Assembly: GCA_963708545.1 (NCBI GenBank) | Contig: CAVPUD010000082.1 | Coordinates: forward strand, 1 to 64,000 | Length of the DNA: 64,000 nt | Direction: 5' to 3' | Source: Extensimonas sp963708545 | GTDB lineage: Bacteria; Pseudomonadota; Gammaproteobacteria; Burkholderiales; Burkholderiaceae_C | Shown: piece after piece, positions 18,401 to 26,907 of the stretch | Numbering within the stretch: position 1 is the first letter of the stretch | Layout of the letters: the number at the start of each line of letters is the position of its first letter | The notes under the pieces: model-generated | What the model saw: the letters and a program-made list of their open reading frames with translations, nothing else | Told to the model about the DNA's origin: nothing | The model's database searches: none | Translations under genes and position numbers: made by a program

Positions 18401-19267
18401 CTGCAGCTCGCCCCCGAAACCAACGGCCACGTGGCCGTCAAGGCCTGGGAGGCATTGGGCAAGATCACCGGGCGCGACCACACCCACCTGGCGCTGCACC
18501 GCGAAGACGAAAAAATCCGCTTCCGTGACATCCAGGCGCAGCCGCGCAAGATCATCAGTTCGCCCACCTGGTCGGGGCTGGAGAGCGAGAAGGTGTCCTA
18601 CAACGCTGGCTACACCAACGTGCACGAGCTGATTCCATGGCGCACGCTCACGGGGCGCCAGCAGTTCTACCTCGACCATCCGTGGATGCTCGCCTTCGGC
18701 GAAGGGCTCTCGAGCTACCGCCCGCCCGTGGACCTCAAGACCACCGGCGAGGTGATGCACCGCACGCCCAACGGTCACACGGAAATCACGCTGAACTTCA
18801 TCACCCCGCACCAGAAGTGGGGCATACACAGCACCTACAGCGACAACCTGCACATGCTCACGCTCAACCGCGGCGGGCCTGTGGTGTGGCTGAGCGAAGA
18901 CGACGCGCGGCGCGCCGGCATCGCCGACAACGACTGGATCGAGCTCTTCAACGCCAACGGCGCCATCGCCGCACGTGCGGTCGTGAGCCAGCGCGTCAAC
19001 CCGGGCATGGTGCTCATGTACCACGCGCAGGAAAAAACCATCAACACCCCGGGGTCGGAAATCACCGGCACGCGCGGTGGCATCCACAACTCGGTCACGC
19101 GCATCGTCACCAAGCCCACCCACATGATCGGCGGCTACGCCCAGTTCAGCTACGGCTTCAACTACTACGGCACCATAGGCACGAACCGCGACGAATTCGT
19201 CGTGGTGCGCAAGATGCGCAAGATCGACTGGCTGGACGACGAAGGCCCCGTGGCCACCCAGGCCTGA
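15473..19267 (+). CDS. narG: Respiratory nitrate reductase alpha subunit NarG
   Basis: NarG is the cytoplasmic-facing catalytic subunit that reduces nitrate to nitrite at a bis-MGD molybdenum centre. The ATG at 15473 gives 1264 residues, near the enteric length (1247). The N-terminal FS0 cluster ligands are visible as His50, Cys54 and Cys58 in STHGVNCTGSCSWK. The Mo-ligand region has DWYNSTFIIAWGSNVPQTRTPDAH (in parts), and the C terminus has the molybdopterin dinucleotide binding domain (NSVTRIVTKPTHMIGGYAQFS in parts). narH follows after 17 bases. Very long antisense open frames across this gene are codon-bias shadows. Confidence 0.97.
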   Translation: MSHFLDRLTYFAQPRETFSQGHGQTNGEDRTWEDAYRNRWAHDKIVRSTHGVNCTGSCSWKIYVKGGIVTWETQQTDYPRTRPDLPNHEPRGCARGASYSWYLYSANRVKYPMVRARLLKHWRAALAVAKSPVDAWASIVENPEARREWQQQRGLGGFVRSSWDEVNQLIASANVYTAKKYGPDRVIGFSPIPAMSMISYAAGSRYLSLIGGVCLSFYDWYCDLPPASPQVWGEQTDVPESADWYNSTFIIAWGSNVPQTRTPDAHFFTEVRYKGAKTVAITPDYAEISKLCDLWLHPKQGTDAAVAMAMGHVILKEFYFDRRSSYFDDYVRRYTDMPNLVQLEERTLADGRQVVVPGRYLRASDFNGKLGQDNNPEWKTVALDQDDKVVLPNGSIGFRWGAEGRTDAGKWNLEDKEARGDEQVKLKLSLMEGEGSAYEVGSVAFPYFGGIDTPNFTANKQASATDDVLVRQVPVRRIKLGKAGEERYALVATVFDLTVANYGVSRGLPGDTGATSYDQDTPYTPAWQEKITGVKRDQVIAVARQFADNADKTKGKSMVIIGAAMNHWYHSDMNYRGIINMLMMCGCIGQSGGGWSHYVGQEKLRPQTGWTALAFALDWVRPPRQMNSTSFFYAHTDQWRYEKLGVEEILSPLADPSQFGGSLIDYNVRAERMGWLPSAPQLQTNPIQVVKDAQAAGMDPKDYAVKALQDGSLKMSCEDPDNPLNWPRNMFVWRSNILGSSGKGHEYFLKHLLGTTHGVQGKALGADDAKPAEVQWHDKAPEGKLDLLVTLDFRMSTTCLYSDIVLPTATWYEKNDLNTSDMHPFIHPLSTAVDPAWQAKSDWEIYKGFAKAYSEVCVGHLGVEKELVLTPLMHDSPAELAQPFDVKEWKKGACALIPGKTAPAIAVVERDYPNTYARFTALGSLMEKIGNGGKGIAWNTVDEVRQLAELNGKVRTAGATQGMARIDSDIDACEVVLQLAPETNGHVAVKAWEALGKITGRDHTHLALHREDEKIRFRDIQAQPRKIISSPTWSGLESEKVSYNAGYTNVHELIPWRTLTGRQQFYLDHPWMLAFGEGLSSYRPPVDLKTTGEVMHRTPNGHTEITLNFITPHQKWGIHSTYSDNLHMLTLNRGGPVVWLSEDDARRAGIADNDWIELFNANGAIAARAVVSQRVNPGMVLMYHAQEKTINTPGSEITGTRGGIHNSVTRIVTKPTHMIGGYAQFSYGFNYYGTIGTNRDEFVVVRKMRKIDWLDDEGPVATQA

Positions 19268-19284
19268 GCAACAAGGAGAACACG

Positions 19285-20817
19285 ATGAAAGTTCGCGCGC
19301 AAATCGCCATGGTGCTGAACCTGGACAAGTGCATAGGCTGCCACACCTGCTCGGTCACCTGCAAGAACGTCTGGACCAGCCGTCCCGGCGTGGAATACGC
19401 CTGGTTCAACAACGTCGAAACCAAGCCCGGCATAGGCTACCCCAAGGAATGGGAAAACCAGGACAAATGGAACGGCGGCTGGGTGCGCCGGGACGATGGC
19501 TCCATCGTGCCCAAGCAGGGGGGCAAGTGGTCGCTGCTGATGAAGATCTTCAGCAACCCCAACCTGCCGCAAATCGACGACTACTACGAGCCCTTCACCT
19601 TCGACTACGACCACCTGCAGTCCGCCCCCGAGTCCAAGGCGCCGCCCACCGCGCGCCCGCGTTCGCTCATCACCGGGCAGCGCATGGAAAAGATCGAGTG
19701 GGGCCCGAACTGGGAGGAAATCCTCGGCGGTGAGTTCAGCAAGCGCAGCAAGGACGCCAACCTGGCCAACTTCGAGCAGGCGCAAAAAGACATGGTGGGC
19801 CAGTTCGAAAACACCTTCATGATGTACCTGCCCCGGCTGTGCGAGCATTGCCTGAACCCCGCCTGCGTGGCCAGCTGCCCCTCGGGCTCGATCTACAAGC
19901 GCGAAGACGACGGCATCGTGCTCATAGACCAGGACAAATGCCGCGGCTGGCGCATGTGTGTCTCGGGCTGCCCCTACAAGAAAATCTACTACAACTGGCA
20001 GACTGGCAAGGCCGAGAAGTGCATCTTCTGCTACCCGCGCATCGAGGCCGGCCAGCCCACGGTGTGCAGCGAAACCTGCGTGGGCCGCATCCGCTACCTG
20101 GGCGTGGTGCTCTACGACGCCGACCGCATCGCCGAAGCGGCCAGCGTCCCCGACGACAAGGACTTGTACCAGGCCCAGCTCGACATCTTCCTGAACCCGC
20201 ACGATCCGCGGGTGATAGAGCAGGCGCGCAAGGACGGCATCCCCGAGGCCTGGCTCGAAGGCGCCCAAAACAGCCCGGTCTACAAAATGGCCATAGACTG
20301 GAAAGTCGCGCTGCCGCTGCACCCCGAGTACCGCACGCTGCCCATGGTCTGGTACGTGCCGCCGCTGTCGCCCATCACCTCGGCGGCAAATGCCGGGCAC
20401 ATCGGCGTGAACGGCGAGCTGCCCGACATCGCGCAGATGCGCATCCCGCTGCAGTACCTGGCCAACCTGCTGACGGCCGGCGACACGCAGCCCGTCGCGC
20501 GCGCCCTGGAGCGCATGCTCGCGATGCGCGCGTTCCAGCGCGGCAAGCACGTCGACAATGTGCAGAACCTTGCCGTGCTCGAGCAGGCCGGCCTCACGGT
20601 CGCGCAGGTGGAGGAGATGTACCAGATCATGGCCATCGCGAACTACGAAGACCGCTTCGTGATCCCGTCCAGCCACCGCGAATACGCCGAAAACGCCTTC
20701 GACCTGCGCGGCGGCTGCGGCTTCTCGTTCGGCAACGGCTGCTCGGACGGCAGCTCGCAGACCAGCCTGTTCGGCGCCAAGAAGCGCCGCACCATCCCCA
20801 TCCAGTCCGTGGTCTGA
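19285..20817 (+). CDS. narH: Respiratory nitrate reductase beta subunit NarH
   Basis: NarH carries electrons from NarI haem to NarG through four iron-sulfur clusters. The start MKVRAQIAMVLNLDKCIGCHTC at 19285 follows an AAGGAG site and gives 510 residues (enteric 512). Cys groups are CIGCHTCSVTC, CEHCLNPACVASC, CRGWRMCVSGC and CIFCYPRIEAGQPTVCSETC (in parts); the Trp replacing a Cys in CRGWRMC is the known mark of the [3Fe-4S] cluster. It lies between narG and narJ. Confidence 0.97.
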   Translation: MKVRAQIAMVLNLDKCIGCHTCSVTCKNVWTSRPGVEYAWFNNVETKPGIGYPKEWENQDKWNGGWVRRDDGSIVPKQGGKWSLLMKIFSNPNLPQIDDYYEPFTFDYDHLQSAPESKAPPTARPRSLITGQRMEKIEWGPNWEEILGGEFSKRSKDANLANFEQAQKDMVGQFENTFMMYLPRLCEHCLNPACVASCPSGSIYKREDDGIVLIDQDKCRGWRMCVSGCPYKKIYYNWQTGKAEKCIFCYPRIEAGQPTVCSETCVGRIRYLGVVLYDADRIAEAASVPDDKDLYQAQLDIFLNPHDPRVIEQARKDGIPEAWLEGAQNSPVYKMAIDWKVALPLHPEYRTLPMVWYVPPLSPITSAANAGHIGVNGELPDIAQMRIPLQYLANLLTAGDTQPVARALERMLAMRAFQRGKHVDNVQNLAVLEQAGLTVAQVEEMYQIMAIANYEDRFVIPSSHREYAENAFDLRGGCGFSFGNGCSDGSSQTSLFGAKKRRTIPIQSVV

Positions 20818-20851
20818 AGCCCGCGCACCGACGCACCCCAAGGAGCCCATC

Positions 20852-21559
20852 GTGCCAGCCCAGCATTCCCCACAGCGCCCCTTCCAGAGCTCTTCCCCGC
20901 GCTATTCCCTCAGGGCCCTGGCCGCCCTGTTGCGCTACCCGGACGCGCAGCTGCGTGCCCACCTGCCGGAACTGATCGCGGCCATAGACGCCGAAGCCGT
21001 GCTGCCCGCGGCGCGGCGCGCCGAACTGCGCGCCCTGGCCGCCGAGATCGGGCGCCTGGCCATGGAGGCCGAGGTGCGCTACGTCGAAACCTTCGACCGT
21101 GGGCGTTCGACCTCGCTGCACCTGTTCGAACACGTGCATGGCGACTCGCGCGACCGCGGGCCGGCCATGCTGGACCTGGTCCAAACCTACGAACAGGCCG
21201 GCCTGTACCTCGCCCCCGAGGAACTGCCCGACCACCTGTGCGTGGTGCTGGAGTTTGCCTCCACGCAGCCGCCCAAGCTCGCGCGGGCCTTTCTGGCGGA
21301 AATGGCGCACATCCTGCAGGCCATCTTCAGCGCCCTGCGCGCGCGCGGCAACCCCTACGCCAGCGTCATCGCCGCCGTGCTCGAACTCGCCGGCGAGAAA
21401 GTCCAGGCCGTCGCCTTCGACCCCGACGTTCCCATGGACGACAGCTGGGCCGAACCCGAGGCCTTCGCCGGCTGCAGCACACACGGGCAGTCGCGCCCGG
21501 GCGAGGCCCAACCCATCCACATCGTTCGCAAGACGCCCTCCCAAGGAGTTCCAGCATGA
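20852..21559 (+). CDS. narJ: Nitrate reductase assembly chaperone NarJ
   Basis: NarJ binds the NarG N terminus and helps molybdenum cofactor insertion before the complex docks on NarI; it is not part of the final enzyme. The product has 235 residues, the normal size, with the conserved YVETFDRGRSTSLHLFEHVHGDSRDRG region (in parts, about residues 74-100). The start is GTG at 20852 with AAGGAG just upstream. Its stop overlaps the narI start (ATGA), indicating coupling. Confidence 0.95.
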   Translation: MPAQHSPQRPFQSSSPRYSLRALAALLRYPDAQLRAHLPELIAAIDAEAVLPAARRAELRALAAEIGRLAMEAEVRYVETFDRGRSTSLHLFEHVHGDSRDRGPAMLDLVQTYEQAGLYLAPEELPDHLCVVLEFASTQPPKLARAFLAEMAHILQAIFSALRARGNPYASVIAAVLELAGEKVQAVAFDPDVPMDDSWAEPEAFAGCSTHGQSRPGEAQPIHIVRKTPSQGVPA

Positions 21560-22272
21560 AGGACTACCTCACCCACTTCCTGTTCGGGTACTACCCGTAC
21601 ATCTGCCTGACCGTGTTCCTGCTCGGCAGCCTGATCCGCTTCGACCGCGACCAATACACCTGGAAGAGCGACTCTTCGCAGCTGCTGCGCGCGGGCCAGC
21701 TGCGCTGGGGCAGCAACCTGTTTCACGTCGGCATCCTGTTCCTGTTCTTCGGGCACAGCGTGGGCATGCTCACGCCGCACTTCGTGTATTCGCCCTTCAT
21801 CAGCGCGAGTGCCAAGCAACTGCTCGCCATGGCTTCGGGCGGCCTGTTCGGCCTGTTGGGCTTCGTGGGCGTGACGCTGCTGCTGCACCGCCGCCTGTCG
21901 GACGTGCGCATCCGCGCCACTTCCAAAACCAGCGACATCGTGCTGCTGTGGCTCTTGTGGCTGCAATTCGCACTCGGCCTGGCCACGATTCCGCTGTCGG
22001 CCCAGCACCTCGACGGCGGCATGATGATGCTGCTGGCCGAATGGGCGCAGCGTATCGTCACCTTCCGCAGCGGTGCGCCCGAGCTGTTGGCCGAGGCGAG
22101 CTGGGTGTTCCGTGCGCACATGTTCCTCGGCATGACGATTTTCCTGGTGTTCCCGTTCACGCGCCTCGTGCACGTGTGGAGCGGCTTCGGCACCCTGGCC
22201 TATCTGTGGCGCCCCTACCAGCTCGTGCGCAGCCGCCGCGTGGGCCTCGGTGGCCCGCAGTCGACGCGCTGA
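21556..22272 (+). CDS. narI: Respiratory nitrate reductase gamma subunit NarI
   Basis: NarI is the membrane cytochrome b that oxidises quinol and anchors NarGH. The ATG at 21556 gives 238 residues with five hydrophobic segments. Haem-ligand histidines lie in NLFHVGILFLFFGHSVGM and in the last helices (FRAHMFLGMTIF and LVHVWSGF). It begins MKDYLTHFLFGYYPYIC with an AAGGAG site. Overlaps narJ and is followed 60 bases later by a PpiC-type gene. Confidence 0.96.
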   Translation: MKDYLTHFLFGYYPYICLTVFLLGSLIRFDRDQYTWKSDSSQLLRAGQLRWGSNLFHVGILFLFFGHSVGMLTPHFVYSPFISASAKQLLAMASGGLFGLLGFVGVTLLLHRRLSDVRIRATSKTSDIVLLWLLWLQFALGLATIPLSAQHLDGGMMMLLAEWAQRIVTFRSGAPELLAEASWVFRAHMFLGMTIFLVFPFTRLVHVWSGFGTLAYLWRPYQLVRSRRVGLGGPQSTR

Positions 22273-22332
22273 AGCGCTGCAGTGTCCGCTCTTGCAGGCC
22301 CGGTCTGAACTTTTGCACCATCGAGGTGATCC

Positions 22333-23169
22333 ATGAGACCCCATACCTCCACTGTCACCGGCTGCGGCCACGCCGCCTGCGCCTGCACGGGCGAGCCGAC
22401 CGCCCCCGCCCGCATCAACGGCGTGGCCTTGCACCGCGCCGATGAGCGCCCCTCGGCCGACGCCCTGCGTGAACGTGCCTACGCCGAGCTGCTGCGCCAG
22501 GAAGCCGTGCGCGCAGGCCTGTTGCCCGCGTTCGACACAGCGCTCGCGCCCGAACTCGGCGCAGCCGAGCGCGCCGTCATCGAGGCCATGGTGGAGCGTG
22601 CCGTGGCATCGCCCCAGCCTACGCCCCAGGAAGTGCAGCGCTACTACGAGGCCAACCCCCAGCAGTTCATGCAGGGGCAGGCCGTGCACCTGCGGCACAT
22701 CCTTTTTGCGGTGACGCCGGGCGTCAACGTGCATGCGCTCACCGTGCGGGCCGAGCAGGCCTTGCTGGAGCTGCTGGGCAAGGACGCCCCCGCGCAGCGT
22801 TTTGCCGAACTCGCGGCGGAGCTTTCCAACTGCCCCTCGGGCGCACAGGGCGGCGACCTCGGCTGGGTGGAGCCCGAGGGCTGCGCGCCCGAACTCGCGA
22901 ACGAGCTGTTCCAGCAAAAACACGCGCAATGGGGGCTGGGCGTACACCCGCGGCTCGTGCATACGCGCTATGGTTTTCACATCATCGAGGTGCTGGAACG
23001 ACGCAAGGGCAAGCTGGCCAGTTTCGACCAGGTGCGCGAACGCATCGCCGCGCAACTGGCGCTGCAGTCGCGCGCCCGGGCGCTGCACCAATACATGCTG
23101 CTCCTCGTGGGCCAGGCCGAGGTCGAGGGCATAGCCCTGGGCGCAGCCCAGACGCCACTGGTGCAATAG
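22333..23169 (+). CDS. PpiC-type peptidyl-prolyl isomerase in the nar operon
   Basis: A 278-residue protein with a parvulin domain at about residues 110-225: VHLRHILFAVTPG, CPSGAQGGDLGWVEPEG and VHTRYGFHIIEVLERR (in parts) match rotamase cores. The N terminus is unusual, with clustered cysteines (GCGHAACACTG) and no signal peptide, so it is probably cytoplasmic, unlike SurA or PrsA; NifM is a comparable cytoplasmic case. Its place 60 bases after narI on the same strand suggests a role in folding or maturation of nitrate reductase. That role is inferred from context only. Confidence 0.85.
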   Translation: MRPHTSTVTGCGHAACACTGEPTAPARINGVALHRADERPSADALRERAYAELLRQEAVRAGLLPAFDTALAPELGAAERAVIEAMVERAVASPQPTPQEVQRYYEANPQQFMQGQAVHLRHILFAVTPGVNVHALTVRAEQALLELLGKDAPAQRFAELAAELSNCPSGAQGGDLGWVEPEGCAPELANELFQQKHAQWGLGVHPRLVHTRYGFHIIEVLERRKGKLASFDQVRERIAAQLALQSRARALHQYMLLLVGQAEVEGIALGAAQTPLVQ

Positions 23170-23257
23170 CCGTCACGGCAACCCTGCGCGGCGGAGCCAC
23201 TGCGGTGCGGTGCACAATCTTCCATTCCATTCATCCGCACGCACCGCCTCTCTCGCC

Positions 23258-25708
23258 ATGAAACGCGACACTCTTCCCCCCGAACCCCTGCCGCCGCAGC
23301 CCATCAGCCTCGACGTGCTGCGCGAAAAGTACCTCAAGCCCGGCGAAAGCGGCCTGGAAGACCTGTACCAGCGCGTCGCGCGCGCGCTCGCCTCGGTCGA
23401 GGCGCCAGAGTTGCGCGCGCGCTACGAAAAACTGTTCCTCGCCAACCTGCACGCCGGCGCCATAGGCGCGGGGCGCATCATGAGCGCGGCAGGCACCGAC
23501 ATCCAGGCCACGCTCATCAACTGCTTCGTGCAGCCCGTGGGCGACTGTATCCAGGGCGTCGATGAAGACGGTTACCCCGGCATCTACGAGGCGCTGCGCG
23601 AGGCCGCCGAAACCATGCGCCGTGGCGGCGGCGTGGGCTACGACTTCTCGCGCATCCGCCCGCGCGGCGCCGAAGTGCGCGCCACCGCTTCGCTGGCCTC
23701 GGGGCCGTGCAGCTACATGAACGTGTTCGACCAGTCCTGCTCCACGGTCGAGAGCGCCGGCGCGCGCCGCGGCGCACAAATGGGCGTGCTGCGCATAGAC
23801 CACCCCGACGTGCGCGAATTCATCACCGCCAAGCGCACGCCGGGGCGCTGGAACAACTTCAACGTCTCAGTCGCCGTGACCGACGCCTTCATGCAGGCCG
23901 TCGAACAAGACCAGCCCTGGGAGCTCGTGCACCGCGCACGCCCCAGCGCCGCGCTGATCGCCCAGGGCGCCTACCAGCGCGCCGACGGCCTGTGGGCCTA
24001 CACGCGCCTGCCCGCGCGCACGCTGTGGGACAGCATCATGCAGTCGGCCTACGACTTCGCCGAGCCGGGCATCCTGTTCCTCGACCAGATTCAGCGCGAC
24101 AACAACCTGCGCTACTGCGAAACCATAGAGGCGACCAATCCCTGCGGCGAGCAGCCCCTGCCGCCCTACGGCTGCTGCGACCTCGGCCCCATCATCCTGC
24201 CGCGCTTCGTGCGCCATGCGTTCGGCTTCGACGGCGTGCCCGCGTTCGACTTTGCCGCCTTCGAAAAAGCCGTGGCGCTGCAGGTGCGCGCGCTCGACAA
24301 CGTGCTCGACATCACCTGGTGGCCGCTGCCGCAGCAGCGCGCCGAAGCCATGGCCAAGCGGCGCATCGGCGTGGGCTTCACGGGCCTGGGCAACACCTTG
24401 AGCATGCTGTGCCTGCGCTACGACGCGCCCGAAGGCCGCGAGATGGCGCAGCGCATCGCCACGCACATGCGCGACGCGGCCTACGCCGCCTCGGTCGAGC
24501 TTGCGCGCGAAAAAGGCGCCTTCCCCAAGTTCGACGCCGCCGGCTACCTCGCCGAAGGCACCTTTGCCAGCCGCCTGCCCGCGGCGCTGCAGCAGGCCAT
24601 CCGCACGCACGGCATACGCAACAGCCACCTGCTGTCGATCGCGCCCACGGGTACCGTGAGTCTGGCCTTTGCCGACAACGCCTCCAACGGCATCGAGCCC
24701 GCGTTCTCGTGGACCTACACACGCAAAAAGCGCGAGGCCGACGGCAGCACCAGTGAGTACGAGGTGCAAGACCACGCCTGGCGCTTGTACCGCGCGCTCG
24801 GCGGTAATGGCGTGCAGGCGCTGCCGGACTACTTCGTCTCGGCGCTCGAAATGTCCACCGCAGGCCACATCGCCATGATGCAGGCCGTGCAGCCGCTCGT
24901 GGACACGGCCATCTCCAAAACCGTCAACATCCCCGCCGACTACCCCTTCGACGACTTCAAGGGCCTGTACCTGCAAGCCTGGCGCGCCGGGCTCAAGGGC
25001 CTGGCCACCTACCGCCCCAACGCCATCCTTGGTTCAGTGCTGGAAGCGCCAGAAAGCGCTGCCCAGTCTGCGCAAGAAGCTCCCGAAAAAGAAGCGCAGC
25101 CGCCTGCCGACCCGATGCGCAGCGTGATCGAGAGCCGCCCCAAAGGCGCGCTCTCGGCCGTGGCCGAGAAGCTCGAATACTGGACGCAGGAGGGGCACAA
25201 GACGCTCTACATCCTGGTGTCCTTCCTGCCCGTGCCCACGCCCGACGGCCAGGGCACGGTCGATCGCGCGATCGAATTCTTCATGCCCGTGGGGCAAAGC
25301 GGCGAATCGCAGCAGTGGATCACCTCCAGCATGCGCCTGCTCTCGCTCGCCGCGCGCGGCGGCTTTCTCGAGCGCGCCCTGCGCGACATGCGCAAAGTGG
25401 CCTGGGATCGAGGCCCCGTGCGCCTGGGCAGCTATGAAAAAGCAGACGGCACGCGCGTGCCCATGTGGCACGACTCGGAAGTCGCGGCCATCGCCTACGC
25501 CATCCAGAACATCCTCGCGCGCCGCGCCGCGGCCAACGCATCCGGCACCAGCGCCGCGCCCGACGCGCTGCAAAACGCCGATCCGCCCGCGGGCATGCCG
25601 CCCGTCATGCTCGGCAAGAAATGCAGCGAATGCGGCGCACACGCCGTGATCCGCAAGGACGGCTGCGACTATTGCACCCAGTGCGGCCACATTGGGGCCT
25701 GCGGTTGA
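23258..25708 (+). CDS. nrdJ: Adenosylcobalamin-dependent (class II) ribonucleotide reductase
   Basis: This enzyme makes deoxyribonucleotides with a B12-generated radical and so does not need oxygen. The start at 23258 (MKRDTLPPEPL) gives 816 residues. Active-site features are INCFVQPVGDCI, the GGGVGYDFSRIRP segment, NPCGEQPLPPYGCCDLG with the radical-relay Cys and Glu, and APTGTVSLAFADNASNGIEP. A TSCPD-type domain follows and a C-terminal zinc-like site with two CxxC pairs (CSECG and CTQCG). It lies 88 bases after the PpiC gene; no cobalamin riboswitch was recognised in that gap. Confidence 0.93.
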   Translation: MKRDTLPPEPLPPQPISLDVLREKYLKPGESGLEDLYQRVARALASVEAPELRARYEKLFLANLHAGAIGAGRIMSAAGTDIQATLINCFVQPVGDCIQGVDEDGYPGIYEALREAAETMRRGGGVGYDFSRIRPRGAEVRATASLASGPCSYMNVFDQSCSTVESAGARRGAQMGVLRIDHPDVREFITAKRTPGRWNNFNVSVAVTDAFMQAVEQDQPWELVHRARPSAALIAQGAYQRADGLWAYTRLPARTLWDSIMQSAYDFAEPGILFLDQIQRDNNLRYCETIEATNPCGEQPLPPYGCCDLGPIILPRFVRHAFGFDGVPAFDFAAFEKAVALQVRALDNVLDITWWPLPQQRAEAMAKRRIGVGFTGLGNTLSMLCLRYDAPEGREMAQRIATHMRDAAYAASVELAREKGAFPKFDAAGYLAEGTFASRLPAALQQAIRTHGIRNSHLLSIAPTGTVSLAFADNASNGIEPAFSWTYTRKKREADGSTSEYEVQDHAWRLYRALGGNGVQALPDYFVSALEMSTAGHIAMMQAVQPLVDTAISKTVNIPADYPFDDFKGLYLQAWRAGLKGLATYRPNAILGSVLEAPESAAQSAQEAPEKEAQPPADPMRSVIESRPKGALSAVAEKLEYWTQEGHKTLYILVSFLPVPTPDGQGTVDRAIEFFMPVGQSGESQQWITSSMRLLSLAARGGFLERALRDMRKVAWDRGPVRLGSYEKADGTRVPMWHDSEVAAIAYAIQNILARRAAANASGTSAAPDALQNADPPAGMPPVMLGKKCSECGAHAVIRKDGCDYCTQCGHIGACG

Positions 25709-25737
25709 GGGCGCGCGCAGCCTCCAGCCTTTTCAAC

Positions 25738-26307
25738 ATGCGCAGCATCCAAGCCTTCCCCGGCCTGCACACGCCTGCGGCAGGCTTCGAGCAGCCGTTT
25801 GCCATGCTCGAGGCCTGCCACGAGCGCGTGCAACGCATGCTGACTCTGTTGCAAAAGCTCTGCGCCCACCTGCGCGCGCAAGGCTGCGACGACGCGGCGC
25901 GCCAGGCCGCGCGCGACGTGCTGCGCTACTTCGACCAGGCCGGCCCGCTGCATCATGAGGACGAAGAAAGACACCTCTTTCCCCTGCTGCGCGCGCAGGG
26001 CGATGCCAACGTGCGGGCTTTGGTGGAACGCCTCGCGCAAGACCACGCCCGCATGGCCGCAGACTGGGCGCAGCTGCGCACGCCCTTGCAGGCACTCGCG
26101 CACGGGCAGCGCGCTCACTTCAGCGCGCAAGAAGAGGCTTGGTTCGACGGTTTCGCGGCGCACTACGCACGCCACATCGCAGACGAAGAACAGCGCGCCT
26201 ACCCTGCCGCGCAAGCGTTGCTCGGCGCAGCGGCGCTGCAGGCCATGGGACAGGAGATGGCGGCGCGGCGTGGGGCCAAGCCGCCTTCTTCGATTACTCC
26301 TAAATAA
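25738..26307 (+). CDS. Hemerythrin-like (HHE) domain protein
   Basis: A 189-residue all-helical protein. Likely di-iron ligands are seen in CHERVQRML (His), LHHEDEERHLFPLL (His, His, Glu), QDHARMAADW (His) and HYARHIADEEQRAYP (His, Glu), the five-His two-acid pattern of the family. Such proteins bind oxygen, nitric oxide or iron; next to nitrate reductase and a class II reductase, oxygen or NO handling is a reasonable guess. It starts 29 bases after nrdJ, so co-transcription is likely. The stop lies inside the downstream hairpin. Confidence 0.85.
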   Translation: MRSIQAFPGLHTPAAGFEQPFAMLEACHERVQRMLTLLQKLCAHLRAQGCDDAARQAARDVLRYFDQAGPLHHEDEERHLFPLLRAQGDANVRALVERLAQDHARMAADWAQLRTPLQALAHGQRAHFSAQEEAWFDGFAAHYARHIADEEQRAYPAAQALLGAAALQAMGQEMAARRGAKPPSSITPK

Positions 26308-26357
26308 AGAGCTGCTCGCGCTTTATTTATGCGGACTTGAGGCCAATTTTGCCTCAA
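26302..26357 (+). terminator. Two stem-loops ending the nar-nrdJ block
   Basis: AAATAAAG/CTTTATTT (26302-26328) and TTGAGGC/GCCTCAA (26337-26357) form two successive stems. The reverse complement of the first contains AAGCGCGAGCAGCTC, a variant of the family repeat seen at recA-recX, coxD and dxs. The AT-rich first stem overlaps the last codons of the hemerythrin gene. Together they probably stop transcription. Confidence 0.5.
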
Positions 26358-26428
26358 AAATTGCAAGACTCTGCCGGACCCACTCCGCGCTTGCGCGCCT
26401 TGGCAAGTCGCCAGAGCGACTGCTGTCT

Positions 26429-26734
26429 TCAGTGCATCACCACCGGGTTTTGCGCGAGGCTGGCGTAGCGGTCGAGCGTGTCCTCGACTTCTTCCTGCGT
26501 GGGCGTTTTTTGTTGCCAGGCGAGGATTTGCTGCTGAAAGAGCTCGGCCCAGGAGCCGTCGAGATAGACCTCTTTGCCCGAGCGCTTGTCGACGATTTCG
26601 AAGCCGTGGCGCACCATGTGCGGTACGGCAGAGGCGCCCGTTTTGGGCTCGGTTTGCGCGACCACAGCAGGGCCCACTGCTTCAGGCAGCATGTGGACTA
26701 CTACAAAGGATTCGGAGTCGTAGAGCATGTGCAT
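26429..26734 (-). CDS. DUF3567 family protein
   Basis: A 101-residue protein of unknown function, restricted as far as known to Burkholderiales. The start at 26734 (MHMLYDSESFVVVHML) is chosen because GGGGGA precedes it and it matches family starts; ATG at 26749 is an alternative. Family features are GFEIVDKRSGKEVYLDG in the middle, a helical AELFQQQILAW segment and the end YASLAQNPVVMH. No membrane segment or signal. It faces the hemerythrin gene convergently. Confidence 0.8.
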   Translation of the reverse strand: MHMLYDSESFVVVHMLPEAVGPAVVAQTEPKTGASAVPHMVRHGFEIVDKRSGKEVYLDGSWAELFQQQILAWQQKTPTQEEVEDTLDRYASLAQNPVVMH

Positions 26735-26907
26735 GATGTTTCCCCCCATTCGGTATGTGCAGCAGATGACCGCTTCTTGACAAACTTCAAGACGTGGCGT
26801 CGTTTGCAGTATTTCACGAAACATCGCGGCATGCGCGCCATCCGCCCTGTCCGTGGCGCAGAAGCCGCACAAGGCGCGCCGTCGTCACGAGATGACGGTA
26901 GCGCCCC

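Noticed and set aside
15494..19123. A 1209-codon open frame antisense to narG.
   Set aside because: It mirrors narG exactly, has no family motifs, and is explained by high GC in third positions leaving few stop codons.
23170..23257. A cobalamin riboswitch before the B12-dependent reductase.
   Set aside because: The 88-base gap is too short and has no recognisable B12 box.
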